Source: an uncultured Gammaproteobacteria bacterium
GTDB lineage: Bacteria; Pseudomonadota; Gammaproteobacteria; Arenicellales; JAANXG01
DNA: 64,000 nucleotides
Assembly: GCA_947259705.1 (NCBI GenBank)
Contig: CAMYNL010000003.1
Span: forward strand, 1-64,000
Direction of reading: 5' to 3'
The position numbers and the translations under genes were made by a program. The notes beneath the pieces are model-generated. The model had not been told where the DNA came from. It saw only the letters and a list, made by a program, of their open reading frames with translations, and searched no databases. Below, in pieces: positions 34,682 to 43,339 of the stretch (position 1 is its first letter; each line of letters opens with the position of its first letter).

Positions 34682-35656
34682 CTAACTCGTTGGCTGTACC
34701 GTGAATTTGTCGAACTCCCGTTCCAGCGCCTTGACTTTGTCCGCCGCCGTCAGATGCTCGACGCTCGTCCGCACATCCTCGTAGCACAGAACACCGGGGT
34801 TGCGGTAAAGAATGCCGACGGGCAGTCGTTCCTGGTTTGTTGCAAGCTCGCGCGCTCGATCAAGGTCGCTGGGATCGTGCTCCATGCAGTGCTTGAAACG
34901 GCGTGCCACCGCATCCTGGACGTGCAACCCCTGTGCATGCGTGAGTAGTAGAATTCGCTCCGGGTCTTTCATATATTCATCAAACTGATGCGGCAGATAC
35001 CTCGGGCAGCGCTGCACGATGCGCACAAAGGACAACCCCCGGTGGTGAAACGCTTGATGAATAATCTCGTAGAGAACGCTCGGCAGCCAATCCACCGCGT
35101 TGGCAACGAATGAGATGTTCGACATGCCGAGTGTCGCCGCCAGCGGGTTGAGCGGCTCAAGATAGGCGCCGCGTGGGCTCGTGCTGCTGACCAGGCCGCG
35201 CGGCGATGTCGGCGATATCTGCTTTTTGGTCAGGCCATAAATCTGGTTGTCGTGCAGCAACACCGTCATATTCATGTTGTAGCGCATCGCGTGTATCCAA
35301 TGCCCAGCGCCGATACTGCAGCAGTCGCCATCGCCGGTGTTCACGAACACGTGCAAGTCGGGGCGCCGGATCTTGATGCCCTCGGCGATCGGCAGTGCGC
35401 GCCCATGCAGGGCATGGAATCCGTAGGTACCCATATAGTGCGGCAGGCGCGACGAGCAGCCGATCCCGGACACGAACACGGTCTTTTCGGGCGCAAGCTG
35501 CTCTTCGGCACACAGCTTTTGCACCGCGGTGAGGATTGCGTTGTTGCCACAGGCGTGACACCAGCGCGCGTTCACGCCCTCGAAGTCGTCCATCGAGTAG
35601 GCGTCATCGTCAATGTCGGGGACACTCGGGGAGAGTGTCTTGATTGGATCAAACAT
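34682..35656 (-). CDS. korB: 2-oxoacid:ferredoxin oxidoreductase, beta (TPP) subunit
   Basis: A 324-residue thiamine-diphosphate subunit. Signature segments: WCHACGNNAILTAVQ, VFVSGIGCSSRLPHYMGTYGFHALHGRALPIAEGIK, the TPP/Mg motif GDGDCCSIGAGHWIHAMRYN, and NQIYGLTKKQISPTSPRG. The pattern fits 2-oxoglutarate-type (KorB/OorB) enzymes; pyruvate or other 2-oxoacids remain possible. With ferredoxin as partner the reaction can run in either direction. The start overlaps the end of the alpha gene by 8 nt. Confidence 0.9.
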   Translation of the reverse strand: MFDPIKTLSPSVPDIDDDAYSMDDFEGVNARWCHACGNNAILTAVQKLCAEEQLAPEKTVFVSGIGCSSRLPHYMGTYGFHALHGRALPIAEGIKIRRPDLHVFVNTGDGDCCSIGAGHWIHAMRYNMNMTVLLHDNQIYGLTKKQISPTSPRGLVSSTSPRGAYLEPLNPLAATLGMSNISFVANAVDWLPSVLYEIIHQAFHHRGLSFVRIVQRCPRYLPHQFDEYMKDPERILLLTHAQGLHVQDAVARRFKHCMEHDPSDLDRARELATNQERLPVGILYRNPGVLCYEDVRTSVEHLTAADKVKALEREFDKFTVQPTS

Positions 35657-37580
35657 GGCTCACCCCCTGCGCGAGTTTGTTGCGAATAACCTCGGTGACC
35701 ATCCGCGGCTTAAGCGGTTGGCCCCGTACCTCGCTCCAGCAATCCACGTCGATCAGATAACGTGCCCGCAACAGCCACGCGAGGTTAGAGTAGCGGCGGT
35801 TCTCGTAAGTGATAAGGTCGTCTTCGAGCCGGTCGGCCCAGCTCATCTCCACGGTCATGACCTGGCGATAGCGCTTGAGGATGTCACCGATTCCAGACGC
35901 CATGGGCTGCAGATACGTGAGATGCAGGGAGGCGATGCTCTGCCCCTCGGCGCGCACACGCGCGACCGCCTCTTCGATGACGCCCTTGGTGCTGCCCCAA
36001 CCGACCACCAGCAGGTCGCCTTGCGGATCCCCAAACACCTCGGGGACGGTGAGTGTCTTCTGGAACGCGGCAAGCTTAAGGCTGCGGTGTTTGAGTCCCT
36101 CTTCGTTGGTCGCCGGATCATACGCCACGCGACTCGACCGGTCGTGTGCGAGCCCGGTGACGGTGTGCATCCCCCCGGGCTGCCCCGGCGTAAAACGCCG
36201 ATAGAGCCCTGTGGTGTCGTCCCAGTCGTAGGGACGCTCGCCCTCGGGAATGGCACTCTGGTCGACCGGTGCCGCAAACCATTCCTTCCTGAGCTGAGGC
36301 CGCGCAAAGGGCTGCTGGGCAGTGGCAAGGTTCGCATCCGTGAGCAGGACCACCGGGAGGTTGAACGCTTCGGCGATCTTACGTGCCGCGATCGGCAGGT
36401 AGAAGCAATCTTCGATGGTGGCGGCCGCCATCACCACCCGCGGTGCATCGCCGTGCGAACCAAATATCGCCTGCAGCAGGTCACCCTGCTCGACTTTGGT
36501 GGGCAGGCCGGTGCTCGGCCCGCCGCGCTGGACGTCGACGATCACGAGCGGGATCTCGGCCATCGTTGCGAGCCCGATCAGCTCCTGCTTGAGCGCCATG
36601 CCCGGCCCTGAGGTAATGGTCACCGCGCACTTGCCTGCGTAGGATGCGCCGATGGCGAACGCACATGCGGCGATCTCGTCCTCCGCCTGGTGCACCATTC
36701 CGCCGACGTTCTCGAATACGTCGCTCAGATAGTGCGACGCGGAGGTCGCCGGGGTGATGGGATACATGGCGCAGATCTCCATGCCGGAAGCCATGATACC
36801 AAGCGCCAGCGCGGTATTGCCGTTCACGACGATCTGCGCCTCCTTGCGCTCCACACTCGGTATCTCGAACGCGAACTCCAGATTCTGTGTAGCCCACTCG
36901 TAGCCGGCCTCAAGAAGTCGAAGATTGCGTTTCACCAACTGCTCGCCTTTGCCCCGGAAAGTGAACGCCACCTGTGCGCGCGCGACTTCGAGATCCTGAC
37001 GGTAGAGTCCGCTCAGCATACCCAGTACGAACATGTTCTTGCCGCGCTGCGGATTGTTCGTGTGCTGCAGGCACACTTGCTCCATTGGAATCTCGCGCAC
37101 TTGGTAGCCGTCGGCCATTAGCTGTTCGCAGGTCGACGTGTAGGCGGTCACGATGGCTGGGTCCTGATGATGGCGCCACTTGTTCTCGAGCAGAATGGTA
37201 CATCCGGGCTTGAGGCCACCAGCGCGCTCCCGCCCCAACAGTACCTGCTCATTGAACGCGATCACTACATCGGCCTCATCACCCCCGTTGTTCACGTAGT
37301 AGGAGCCAACGCGGATACGGTTTCCGCTGGCGCCCTCAATGCTGCGCGCCGGCGGCTCGATCTCGGCCGGAATGATTTCAACGGTCCACACGCCGTGGCC
37401 CGTCTTGGCCGCGATGCTCGCGAACGACTGGCCGCATTTTTGAGCGCCTTCGCCGGAGTCGCTGATCACTTCCACCACGTGGTCACGGATCTCATCCACC
37501 CGCCGTTGGTCCACCGCCGAGGTTGGCGTCTGCGCAGCGAGTGAGCCGTCGAGTTCGGAGGTGGCAGTTGAGTCGTTCAT
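35649..37580 (-). CDS. korA: 2-oxoacid:ferredoxin oxidoreductase, fused gamma-alpha subunit
   Basis: A 643-residue subunit from ATG 37580. The N-terminal half is the gamma domain (SGEGAQKCGQSFASIAAKTGHGVW; NNGGDEADVVIAFNEQVLL). The C-terminal half is the alpha domain (VVNGNTALALGIMASGMEICAMYPITPATSASHYL; QAEDEIAACAFAIGASYAGKCAVTITSGPGMALK; DVQRGGPSTGLPTKVEQGDLLQAIFG). This fusion is usual for two-subunit KorAB enzymes. It contains no ferredoxin cluster of its own. A perfect FNR-type box lies about 450 nt upstream of the start. Confidence 0.92.
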   Translation of the reverse strand: MNDSTATSELDGSLAAQTPTSAVDQRRVDEIRDHVVEVISDSGEGAQKCGQSFASIAAKTGHGVWTVEIIPAEIEPPARSIEGASGNRIRVGSYYVNNGGDEADVVIAFNEQVLLGRERAGGLKPGCTILLENKWRHHQDPAIVTAYTSTCEQLMADGYQVREIPMEQVCLQHTNNPQRGKNMFVLGMLSGLYRQDLEVARAQVAFTFRGKGEQLVKRNLRLLEAGYEWATQNLEFAFEIPSVERKEAQIVVNGNTALALGIMASGMEICAMYPITPATSASHYLSDVFENVGGMVHQAEDEIAACAFAIGASYAGKCAVTITSGPGMALKQELIGLATMAEIPLVIVDVQRGGPSTGLPTKVEQGDLLQAIFGSHGDAPRVVMAAATIEDCFYLPIAARKIAEAFNLPVVLLTDANLATAQQPFARPQLRKEWFAAPVDQSAIPEGERPYDWDDTTGLYRRFTPGQPGGMHTVTGLAHDRSSRVAYDPATNEEGLKHRSLKLAAFQKTLTVPEVFGDPQGDLLVVGWGSTKGVIEEAVARVRAEGQSIASLHLTYLQPMASGIGDILKRYRQVMTVEMSWADRLEDDLITYENRRYSNLAWLLRARYLIDVDCWSEVRGQPLKPRMVTEVIRNKLAQGVSHV

Positions 37581-38026
37581 CCGCTTTGCTCGTCTGTGCG
37601 CAGCCACGCACGCGGTTGCCGGCGCCGGGATTGCTCTATCGCATGCTGCCGTGCAGGGACGCAAGCATGTTGCAGAACGTATTCTACTAGCTGAATATGT
37701 TGCCAGCGCTGGGCGCCTGGCAGCATATACGGCGTAACCGTCGGCATTTGCGCGCGCGGCGAAGTAGATGCGCATGGCCATAAAGGCTTGTCGCACGCGA
37801 TTGCTGCCTCAAGCTGGCGGCGCAGACACCGCTCGACTTGATGACCGGACCCCCTAGCCAACCTGGCGTGGCTATCATTGACCACAATACGATCTCGTGT
37901 GCTGTTGTTCAGCTTGGCTGTTCTCACTGAGTATAGCGCAAACGACTGCGTCCCTCTTGGCCCCCTTTCCAGTCTCGGGCCATGTCCATCCAGCAGCCAG
38001 GTTCGCACATCGGTCGCTGACGAAAG

Positions 38027-38040
38027 TTGATCTTCATCAA
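38027..38040. promoter_or_regulatory. Perfect FNR/Anr-type palindrome upstream of korA
   Basis: TTGATcttcATCAA is an exact match to the FNR/Anr consensus. It lies about 450 nt upstream of the korA start with no gene between, so it could drive korAB through a long leader. The only intact coding sequence downstream on that strand is korA. Confidence 0.65.
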
Positions 38041-38234
38041 CATCGCGTGACTTACCCCGCTGGGGCCGAATGGGTTCGGCAACCGTTGCTGGGGACTGGG
38101 TTGGCATCCGCTGCACCGGGAGCGGTCCAGGTGACCCGCCACCCCGTAGGCCGAGGGTCCTGGGTGACATCCTCACGAACCGCGCCGAGACGCGTGCCAG
38201 TCGGGTGACCGTGAACCTGTCTGTCCCGAATAGT

Positions 38235-38560
38235 CACGCGGCCTTGGGGAGATAATAATGGTGCAGACCGTAGCATGGATTCGCTTCCCACATTCGCTTG
38301 GTGAGATTCCGTAGCTCCGAGGATATCTCCGGTCGGCCTGGTCGATCGGACGAACCCAACCGTCGCCGGTAGCTACAGAAGCTGATTCGCTGCCAGGCGA
38401 CGACCGTTCTTGGCTGCACGAAATACAACGCTCTCCGCCAACCCGACCACCAGGGGGAGATAAGCGATCACAGCAGCCGGTCGGCCGATGTGATCCGCGG
38501 TCGTTGCGCCTCACTTTGGAAAATGAACAGTTGACGACGGAGCGCGACCACGTCAAGTTG
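38235..38560 (-). pseudogene. Decayed integrase-core transposase fragment
   Basis: On the minus strand the sequence reads as the N-terminal part of a common integrase-core transposase in two frames. The first frame gives VVALRRQLFIFQSEAQRPRITSADRLL and then TGA where relatives have Trp. A shifted frame continues RTVVAWQRISFCSYRRRL and GRPEISSELRNLTKRMWEANPCYG. The DDE catalytic region is missing. This marks old transposon traffic beside the kor promoter region. Confidence 0.65.
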
Positions 38561-38888
38561 CAGGGACACGCGTTTCCGGGGCGTGCAGCTGAACATTCAC
38601 AATAGAAAATGTATCAGTGATGCCATGCAAGCAAGGATTGCGCATCCCATGGAAAACTTTAATATAACCAATCGACACGCATTTTCGGGACAGACAGGTT
38701 CTCTGGGCGGGTAGGTGTAAACGGCCCGATCGTGGTGCGCAGATCATAGGGGTTGGCGGCGCGAAGATCCCGATGGGACGGGGCGTGGGATGTGACCGAG
38801 ATCGTGTCGATCGGGCGGTATCGCGTTCAAGCTGGCTCGATAGACGGCCCATCGTCCAGTGGCTACATTCGAGCGCCTTTCTCTCTGT

Positions 38889-38976
38889 GCCCAGGTGGCG
38901 GAATTGGTAGACGCGCGGCGTTCAGGTCGCCATGTCCTTGCGGATGTGCGAGTTCGAGTCTCGCCCCGGGTCACCA
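38889..38976 (+). tRNA. tRNA-Leu (anticodon CAG), possibly degenerate
   Basis: The sequence matches tRNA-Leu class II: GCCCAGG, then GGCGGAATTGGTAGACGCG, anticodon loop TTCAGGT (CAG at 38923-38925), a long variable arm (GTCC-TTGC-GGAT), TPsiC arm GCGAG-TTCGAGT-CTCGC, and an encoded CACCA end. Against E. coli tRNA-Leu(CAG) it has an A5-C68 mismatch, a C27-A43 mismatch at the top of the anticodon stem, and one extra base near the 3' end (T at 38971). It could be functional with a bulge, or a decaying copy. Confidence 0.75.
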
Positions 38977-38992
38977 GGAATCTCACATTGAG

Positions 38993-39349
38993 TCAGATCG
39001 CAGTGACGAGCAGATAAGCCGTGAGCGCCGTTCCGGCCAAGGCAGTGCCGTAACACAAGACTCGTACCACGGACAGTCCCCGGTGCACGCCGAGCTCGTG
39101 TAAAGAGTGGTAGATGCGATGGAACCCGTGCCACAGCGACAGAGAGATCACCACGAACAGGAAGGCCGCGCCCGGCAGCGAGGCCGCAAAAGCGCTGACG
39201 CGCTCGTAGCTCAGGACCCCGGGGGAGGGCAATCCCAGTGGTGCGGCCAGGCCGGTAACCACGATCAGCGCCGGCAACACGAAGGCCGCCACGACTCCGC
39301 CCGCTCCGAACAGGGCCCAAAACACTGGCTCGTTAGATCGTTTCGGCAC
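38993..39349 (-). CDS. frdD: Fumarate reductase membrane subunit D
   Basis: A 118-residue membrane anchor from GTG 39349 with GGAGG upstream. It aligns along its length with E. coli FrdD: PKRSNEPVFWALFGAGG, LSYERVSAFAASLPG, LWHGFHRIYHSLHEL. Three membrane helices are expected. With FrdC it anchors the FrdAB dimer and binds menaquinol or a similar low-potential quinol. It is the last gene of the operon, 2 nt after frdC. Confidence 0.92.
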   Translation of the reverse strand: MPKRSNEPVFWALFGAGGVVAAFVLPALIVVTGLAAPLGLPSPGVLSYERVSAFAASLPGAAFLFVVISLSLWHGFHRIYHSLHELGVHRGLSVVRVLCYGTALAGTALTAYLLVTAI

Positions 39350-39351
39350 CG

Positions 39352-39744
39352 CTAGCCTCCAAGCACCACGCCAAGAATTGCCACCGAGATCACCGCGAAA
39401 ATCAGGTACTGAGCCCACACGAGCGTCCGGTCGGCGACCCGATGACTCCCGAGATACAGTACCGGCATCGCCTTGGGTGCAACGTTGAACCAGGTGAACG
39501 CATGCAGCAGGGCGGCGGCAAGGGCCACCCCGTGGAACACCAGAAAGAGCGGATGCCGCAGCGAGACCAGCCACGCATCGAACGCCGCCTCCCCGACCGC
39601 CAACGTATACAGGCCGTAGAGCAACTGAAGCGCGTAGAGGGCCACGAACACGCTGGTCGCCTCGCGCAGCATGTAGAAGATGTAGAAGGGGTTGCGGCGC
39701 CACCAACCTGCCATGGGTCGCACATACGGACGGCGCACGGCCAT
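39352..39744 (-). CDS. frdC: Fumarate reductase membrane subunit C
   Basis: A 130-residue membrane anchor that aligns with E. coli FrdC: RRPYVRPMAGWWRRNPFYIFYMLREATSVF at the N-terminus, and LAAALLHAFTWFNVAPKAMPV. Three helices carry quinol-site residues. Its ATG overlaps the frdB stop by 1 nt (TAATG). Confidence 0.93.
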   Translation of the reverse strand: MAVRRPYVRPMAGWWRRNPFYIFYMLREATSVFVALYALQLLYGLYTLAVGEAAFDAWLVSLRHPLFLVFHGVALAAALLHAFTWFNVAPKAMPVLYLGSHRVADRTLVWAQYLIFAVISVAILGVVLGG

Positions 39745-40496
39745 TACTCCGATGCCCCCCGCGGCGCCATGAAGCGGAAGAAATAATCGAGTGTGCTGAT
39801 GACTTTGTTACGGTTCACGGCCGATGCGGGGTCGACACCTTTCGGGCAGACTTCGGAGCAATAGCCGACCAGCGTACAGGCCCAGACACCCTCTTGCGCA
39901 TTAACGATCGGCATGCGATCGGCCTTGCCGACATCCCGCGAATCCGAATTGTAGCGGTGCAAGAGCGCCAATGCGGCCGGGCCGAGGAACCCGGAATCGA
40001 GACCATATTGGGGACAGGCCGCGTAGCACAACAGACAATTGATGCATTCGGAGTATTGATAGAAACGCTCGCGCTGTGCCGGTGTCTGCGTGAACGGACC
40101 CTCGTCAACCGCTTTGCTCTCGGCCGGGATGATGTAGGGCTGGATGGAAGCCAGCTTCTCCAGGAAGTCGGTCTGATCCACCGCCAGGTCGCGTTCGATC
40201 GGCAGGTGCGCCAGCGGCTCGATGCGAAGCTTGCCAGGGTGATACTCTCGCAGGAACGCGCTGCAGGTCAGGTTTGGCACACCATTGATCATCATGCCGC
40301 AGCTTCCGCAGATCGCCATGCGGCAGGACCAGCGGAATGTCAGGCTGCCGTCGAGGCGGTCCTTGATGTATTGCAGTCCCTGCAGCACCGAGGTTTCGTG
40401 GGCAAACGGAACGCGGTACGTTCGATACGAAGGTTCTGAGTCCGTCTCGGGGTGGTAGCGCAGCACCTCGATTTCAATTTCGTCATGTGTCGCCAT
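39744..40496 (-). CDS. frdB: Fumarate reductase iron-sulfur subunit
   Basis: A 250-residue subunit with the three Cys groups of FrdB/SdhB: [2Fe-2S] CRMAICGSCGMMINGVPNLTC, [4Fe-4S] CINCLLCYAACP, and [3Fe-4S] CTLVGYCSEVCPKGV. Electrons run from quinol through these clusters to the flavin subunit. FrdC and FrdD partners of the enterobacterial type identify it as FrdB rather than SdhB. Confidence 0.93.
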   Translation of the reverse strand: MATHDEIEIEVLRYHPETDSEPSYRTYRVPFAHETSVLQGLQYIKDRLDGSLTFRWSCRMAICGSCGMMINGVPNLTCSAFLREYHPGKLRIEPLAHLPIERDLAVDQTDFLEKLASIQPYIIPAESKAVDEGPFTQTPAQRERFYQYSECINCLLCYAACPQYGLDSGFLGPAALALLHRYNSDSRDVGKADRMPIVNAQEGVWACTLVGYCSEVCPKGVDPASAVNRNKVISTLDYFFRFMAPRGASE

Positions 40497-40507
40497 AGGC
40501 TGCTACC

Positions 40508-42271
40508 TCAGTGGCCCTCCTGGCGGGCCATACCGCCATACACGCGTTCCGCGGGGGGCAGTTTCGTGATCACGACACCCTCGTAATCGATGCGGGGCGG
40601 CGCATCGGCGACCGCATAGGCCAGGGAATGCTTGAGAAAATGCTCATCGTCGCGTTTCTCATATCCATCCAGCCGCTGGTGTGCGCCCCGAGACTCTGTT
40701 CGCTGCAGGGCCGAATAGGCCATCGCGCGAGCGACATCCAGAGTAAAACCCAGCTCGATGACGGTCAGCCACTCGGTATTGAATGCCCGGCTCTTGTCGT
40801 CGAGTCGTACCCGTGAGTAGTCGTTGCGCACCTTCTCGAGGGTTTGGCAGGCCGTTTGCATACCCTCGGCTGACCGGTAGATGCCAACACCGTTCTCCAT
40901 AGCCGTCTGCATCGTGTCCCGCAGGTCGGCAAGGCGCTGATCGCCATCCTGGCCCAGCAGCGCCAGGGCTGACTGCATGCTCGCCTCGGCCTCGTGCGTG
41001 GTGGCGCGGGCGTCGATGGCGGGGGCCGCGCGCGCGGCCCGCGCGGCCTGCTCACCGGCCACTTTGCCGAATACCACGATCTCGGCTAGGGAATTAGACC
41101 CGAGCCGGTTGGCACCATGGATGCCGACGCTTGAGCACTCACCGGCGGCAAAAAGGCCCGGCAGGTTGGTAGCCGTATCGCCGTCGGTCCAGATACCGCC
41201 CATCGTGTAGTGCACCGCCGGGCGCACCGGGATCGGCGCCTCCGCCGGATCGATGCCGAGAAAGGTTTCCGCCATCTCGCAGATCATCGGCAGGCGTTCG
41301 AGGAGCTTGGCGCGGCCGAGATGGCGGAGATCGAGGTGTACGGCCGTGCCCAAGGGCGTCTCCAGCGTGCGGCCCTGGCGGTCCTCGTGCCAGAAGGCTT
41401 GGCTGACCTTGTCCCGTGGACCCAGCTCCATGGCTTTCGGGCGCGGAGAGGGGTCGACGGGTCCGAGACCGTAATCCTGCAGATAGCGGTAACCATCCTT
41501 GTTGACGAGATAACCCCCCTCGCCCCGGCAGCCCTCGGTCATCAAGAGACCCGAACCGGGCAGAGCCGTGGGGTGGTATTGGACGAATTCCATGTCCCGA
41601 AGCGCGACACCATGACGAAACGCAATGCCCATGCCGTCACCGGTGCTGATCCCGGCATTGGTATTGCAGGGATAGACACGGCCGGCGCCGCCGGTGGCAA
41701 AAATGACTGCGCGCGCCTCGAATCGGAAAAACTCGCCCGTGGCGACCTCGATGGCAACGATACCCTGACAGCGTCCGTCGACGACGATGAGATCGAGGCA
41801 GAAAAACTCATCGAAGCGGTGCACCGACGCATATTTCAGAGAGGTCTGGAACAGCGTGTGCAGGATATGAAAGCCGCTCTTGTCAGCGGCAAACCACGTG
41901 CGGGCGGTGCTCATGCCGCCGAAGTTGCGGACATTGATGTCACCATCGTCTTTTCGACTCCATGGGCAGCCCCAGTGCTCGAGCTGCACCATTTCCCGGG
42001 TGCAGTTGGCGACGAAATAGTCCACCACAGGCTGCTCGCAGAGCCAGTCGCCGCCGGCGACGGTATCGTAGAAATGACTATCGAGGCTGTCCTCAGTCTG
42101 GACTACGCCGGCCGAGCCGCCTTCGGCGGCAACCGTGTGGCTGCGCATGGGCACGACCTTCGAGATCAGCGACACGTTCAGGTCCGGGTCTGCCTCCGCC
42201 ACGGCGATGGCGGCACGCAGCCCCGCGCCACCCCCGCCAACGATTACGACGTCTGTCTGGACGATTTGCAT
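40508..42271 (-). CDS. frdA: Fumarate reductase flavoprotein subunit
   Basis: A 587-residue flavoprotein from ATG 42271. It has the FAD motif VVIVGGGGAGLRAAIAVAEA and His45 in MRSHTVAAEGG for covalent FAD attachment. Active-site blocks GGDWLCEQPVVDYFV, FVQYHPTALPGSGLLMTEGCRGEGGYL and HGANRLGSNSLAEIVVFGKVAG follow. It aligns end to end with E. coli FrdA (602 residues). It starts 19 nt after the UbiE-like gene, so the two are cotranscribed. Confidence 0.95.
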   Translation of the reverse strand: MQIVQTDVVIVGGGGAGLRAAIAVAEADPDLNVSLISKVVPMRSHTVAAEGGSAGVVQTEDSLDSHFYDTVAGGDWLCEQPVVDYFVANCTREMVQLEHWGCPWSRKDDGDINVRNFGGMSTARTWFAADKSGFHILHTLFQTSLKYASVHRFDEFFCLDLIVVDGRCQGIVAIEVATGEFFRFEARAVIFATGGAGRVYPCNTNAGISTGDGMGIAFRHGVALRDMEFVQYHPTALPGSGLLMTEGCRGEGGYLVNKDGYRYLQDYGLGPVDPSPRPKAMELGPRDKVSQAFWHEDRQGRTLETPLGTAVHLDLRHLGRAKLLERLPMICEMAETFLGIDPAEAPIPVRPAVHYTMGGIWTDGDTATNLPGLFAAGECSSVGIHGANRLGSNSLAEIVVFGKVAGEQAARAARAAPAIDARATTHEAEASMQSALALLGQDGDQRLADLRDTMQTAMENGVGIYRSAEGMQTACQTLEKVRNDYSRVRLDDKSRAFNTEWLTVIELGFTLDVARAMAYSALQRTESRGAHQRLDGYEKRDDEHFLKHSLAYAVADAPPRIDYEGVVITKLPPAERVYGGMARQEGH

Positions 42272-42290
42272 GTCGGTCGCAACGATCGTC

Positions 42291-43049
42291 TCAGCCCGTG
42301 CCCATCTTACGTGCTTTGTGGAATGCCAGCATGCCCGCGAAGATCGGCTCATGGGCCACTTCACCGAAACCCACCTGGGTGAGCAGCTCCGACAGCTCCT
42401 TGGGTGAGTAGAACATGCGCAGGGCCTGGATGAAGTAACGGCGGCAGCCACGCGCAGCCTCACCGCTGCTGAAAATCCACGCCGTCACCGTCAGGCACGC
42501 GCGCAGATAGACATAGTACAGCTCTTCGACGAACCGGCTGCCGGGCCGCAGCATGTCACTGTGGTGGAAATGCCCCCCGGGCTTCAGCACGCGTCGGATC
42601 TCCCGCAACACCTCGGCGAGCCGCAAATGTCGCGATGCAAACTGCAGGGTCACGATGTCGAAGTGATTGTCTGGAAACGGCAGCTCGTGGACATCACCGA
42701 TCGTACTGTCGATTTTCATTCCGAGCGCTTCGGCCCGTTGTTGGCCGACTTCCTGCATGGCACGGCTGCGGTCTATCGCGTGAATCTGCAGGGTAGGCTC
42801 CCTGCGCAACAGCTCGATGCCAATAGCATTGGTTCCGGCACAGACGTCCAGGACTCTCGCGCCCGGCTCGACAGCAATGGTGGAGACGAAGCGCCGGCGC
42901 CAGCCGTCCCAGAATCCCAAGCTCGCCACGCGGTTGGCCTGATCGTAATAGGGGGCCACATCGGCAAAGACTTCGTCCAATTGTTCGTTCCACACAGACT
43001 CGAAACGGTTCGCGCGGGCCTGCTCGCGATCGACAAATATACTGTTCAA
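42291..43049 (-). CDS. UbiE/COQ5-like methyltransferase, copy 2
   Basis: A 252-residue paralogue of the methyltransferase at 19 kb, sharing VLDVCAGTNAIGIELL, AIDRSRAMQEVGQQ, DVHELPFPDNHFDIVTLQFA and LKPGGHFHHSDMLRP. The start is TTG at 43049 with GGAGGAGAG just upstream. Placement directly before frdABCD suggests it modifies the quinone used for anaerobic fumarate reduction, such as menaquinone or demethylmenaquinone. It does not look like the rhodoquinone enzyme RquA, which has a different motif I. An IDH-type gene tail ends 110 nt upstream. Confidence 0.82.
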   Translation of the reverse strand: MNSIFVDREQARANRFESVWNEQLDEVFADVAPYYDQANRVASLGFWDGWRRRFVSTIAVEPGARVLDVCAGTNAIGIELLRREPTLQIHAIDRSRAMQEVGQQRAEALGMKIDSTIGDVHELPFPDNHFDIVTLQFASRHLRLAEVLREIRRVLKPGGHFHHSDMLRPGSRFVEELYYVYLRACLTVTAWIFSSGEAARGCRRYFIQALRMFYSPKELSELLTQVGFGEVAHEPIFAGMLAFHKARKMGTG

Positions 43050-43158
43050 TTGCTCTCCTCCGGATCGGTACGAACGCCACCGTTCAGGCGCCGCAGGGAA
43101 ATTCTAGAGCATACTACCACCGTGCAACAACTCAGCTGCGAAAACACGCGGACCCCGA

Positions 43159-43330
43159 TCATAGTCGCGCGATGACCGCATCGGTGAATACCCGGGTATC
43201 CAGCTCACCACCGAGGTCCCGTGTTTTGCAGCCCTCCGCGAGGGCGCGGTCGTACGCGCCCTTGATCGGACCGCCGACGGATTGGCAGCGCCCGCCCCCG
43301 TGACGATCGGCCAGGTGGTTGAGCAGGTGC
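43159..43330 (-). pseudogene. C-terminal remnant of isocitrate/isopropylmalate dehydrogenase
   Basis: On the minus strand about 55 codons read LLNHLADRHGGGRCQSVGGP and then GAYDRALAEGCKTRDLGGEL, ending TDAVIARL at a stop at 43159. This resembles the last segment of NAD-type isocitrate/isopropylmalate dehydrogenases, which end in a similar GxKTxDLGG-x-T-TDAVI pattern. The frame breaks near 43345 at the edge of the IS6 element, and the catalytic part is gone. It was probably the first gene of the ubiE-frdABCD operon before the insertion. Confidence 0.7.
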
Positions 43331-43339
43331 TGCCACGTT

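Larger units (their letters stand above)
37581..38888. other. Gene-poor region between korA and the tRNA gene
   Basis: About 1.3 kb with no intact gene. It contains the FNR-like box at 38027-38040 and a decayed integrase-core gene at 38235-38560. The rest shows no recognisable coding content on either strand. Confidence 0.55.

Noticed and set aside
42291-43049. Rhodoquinone enzyme RquA next to fumarate reductase
   Set aside because: Motif I (VLDVCAGTNAIGIELL) and the PFPDNHFDIVTLQFA block are UbiE-like and lack the features of RquA.
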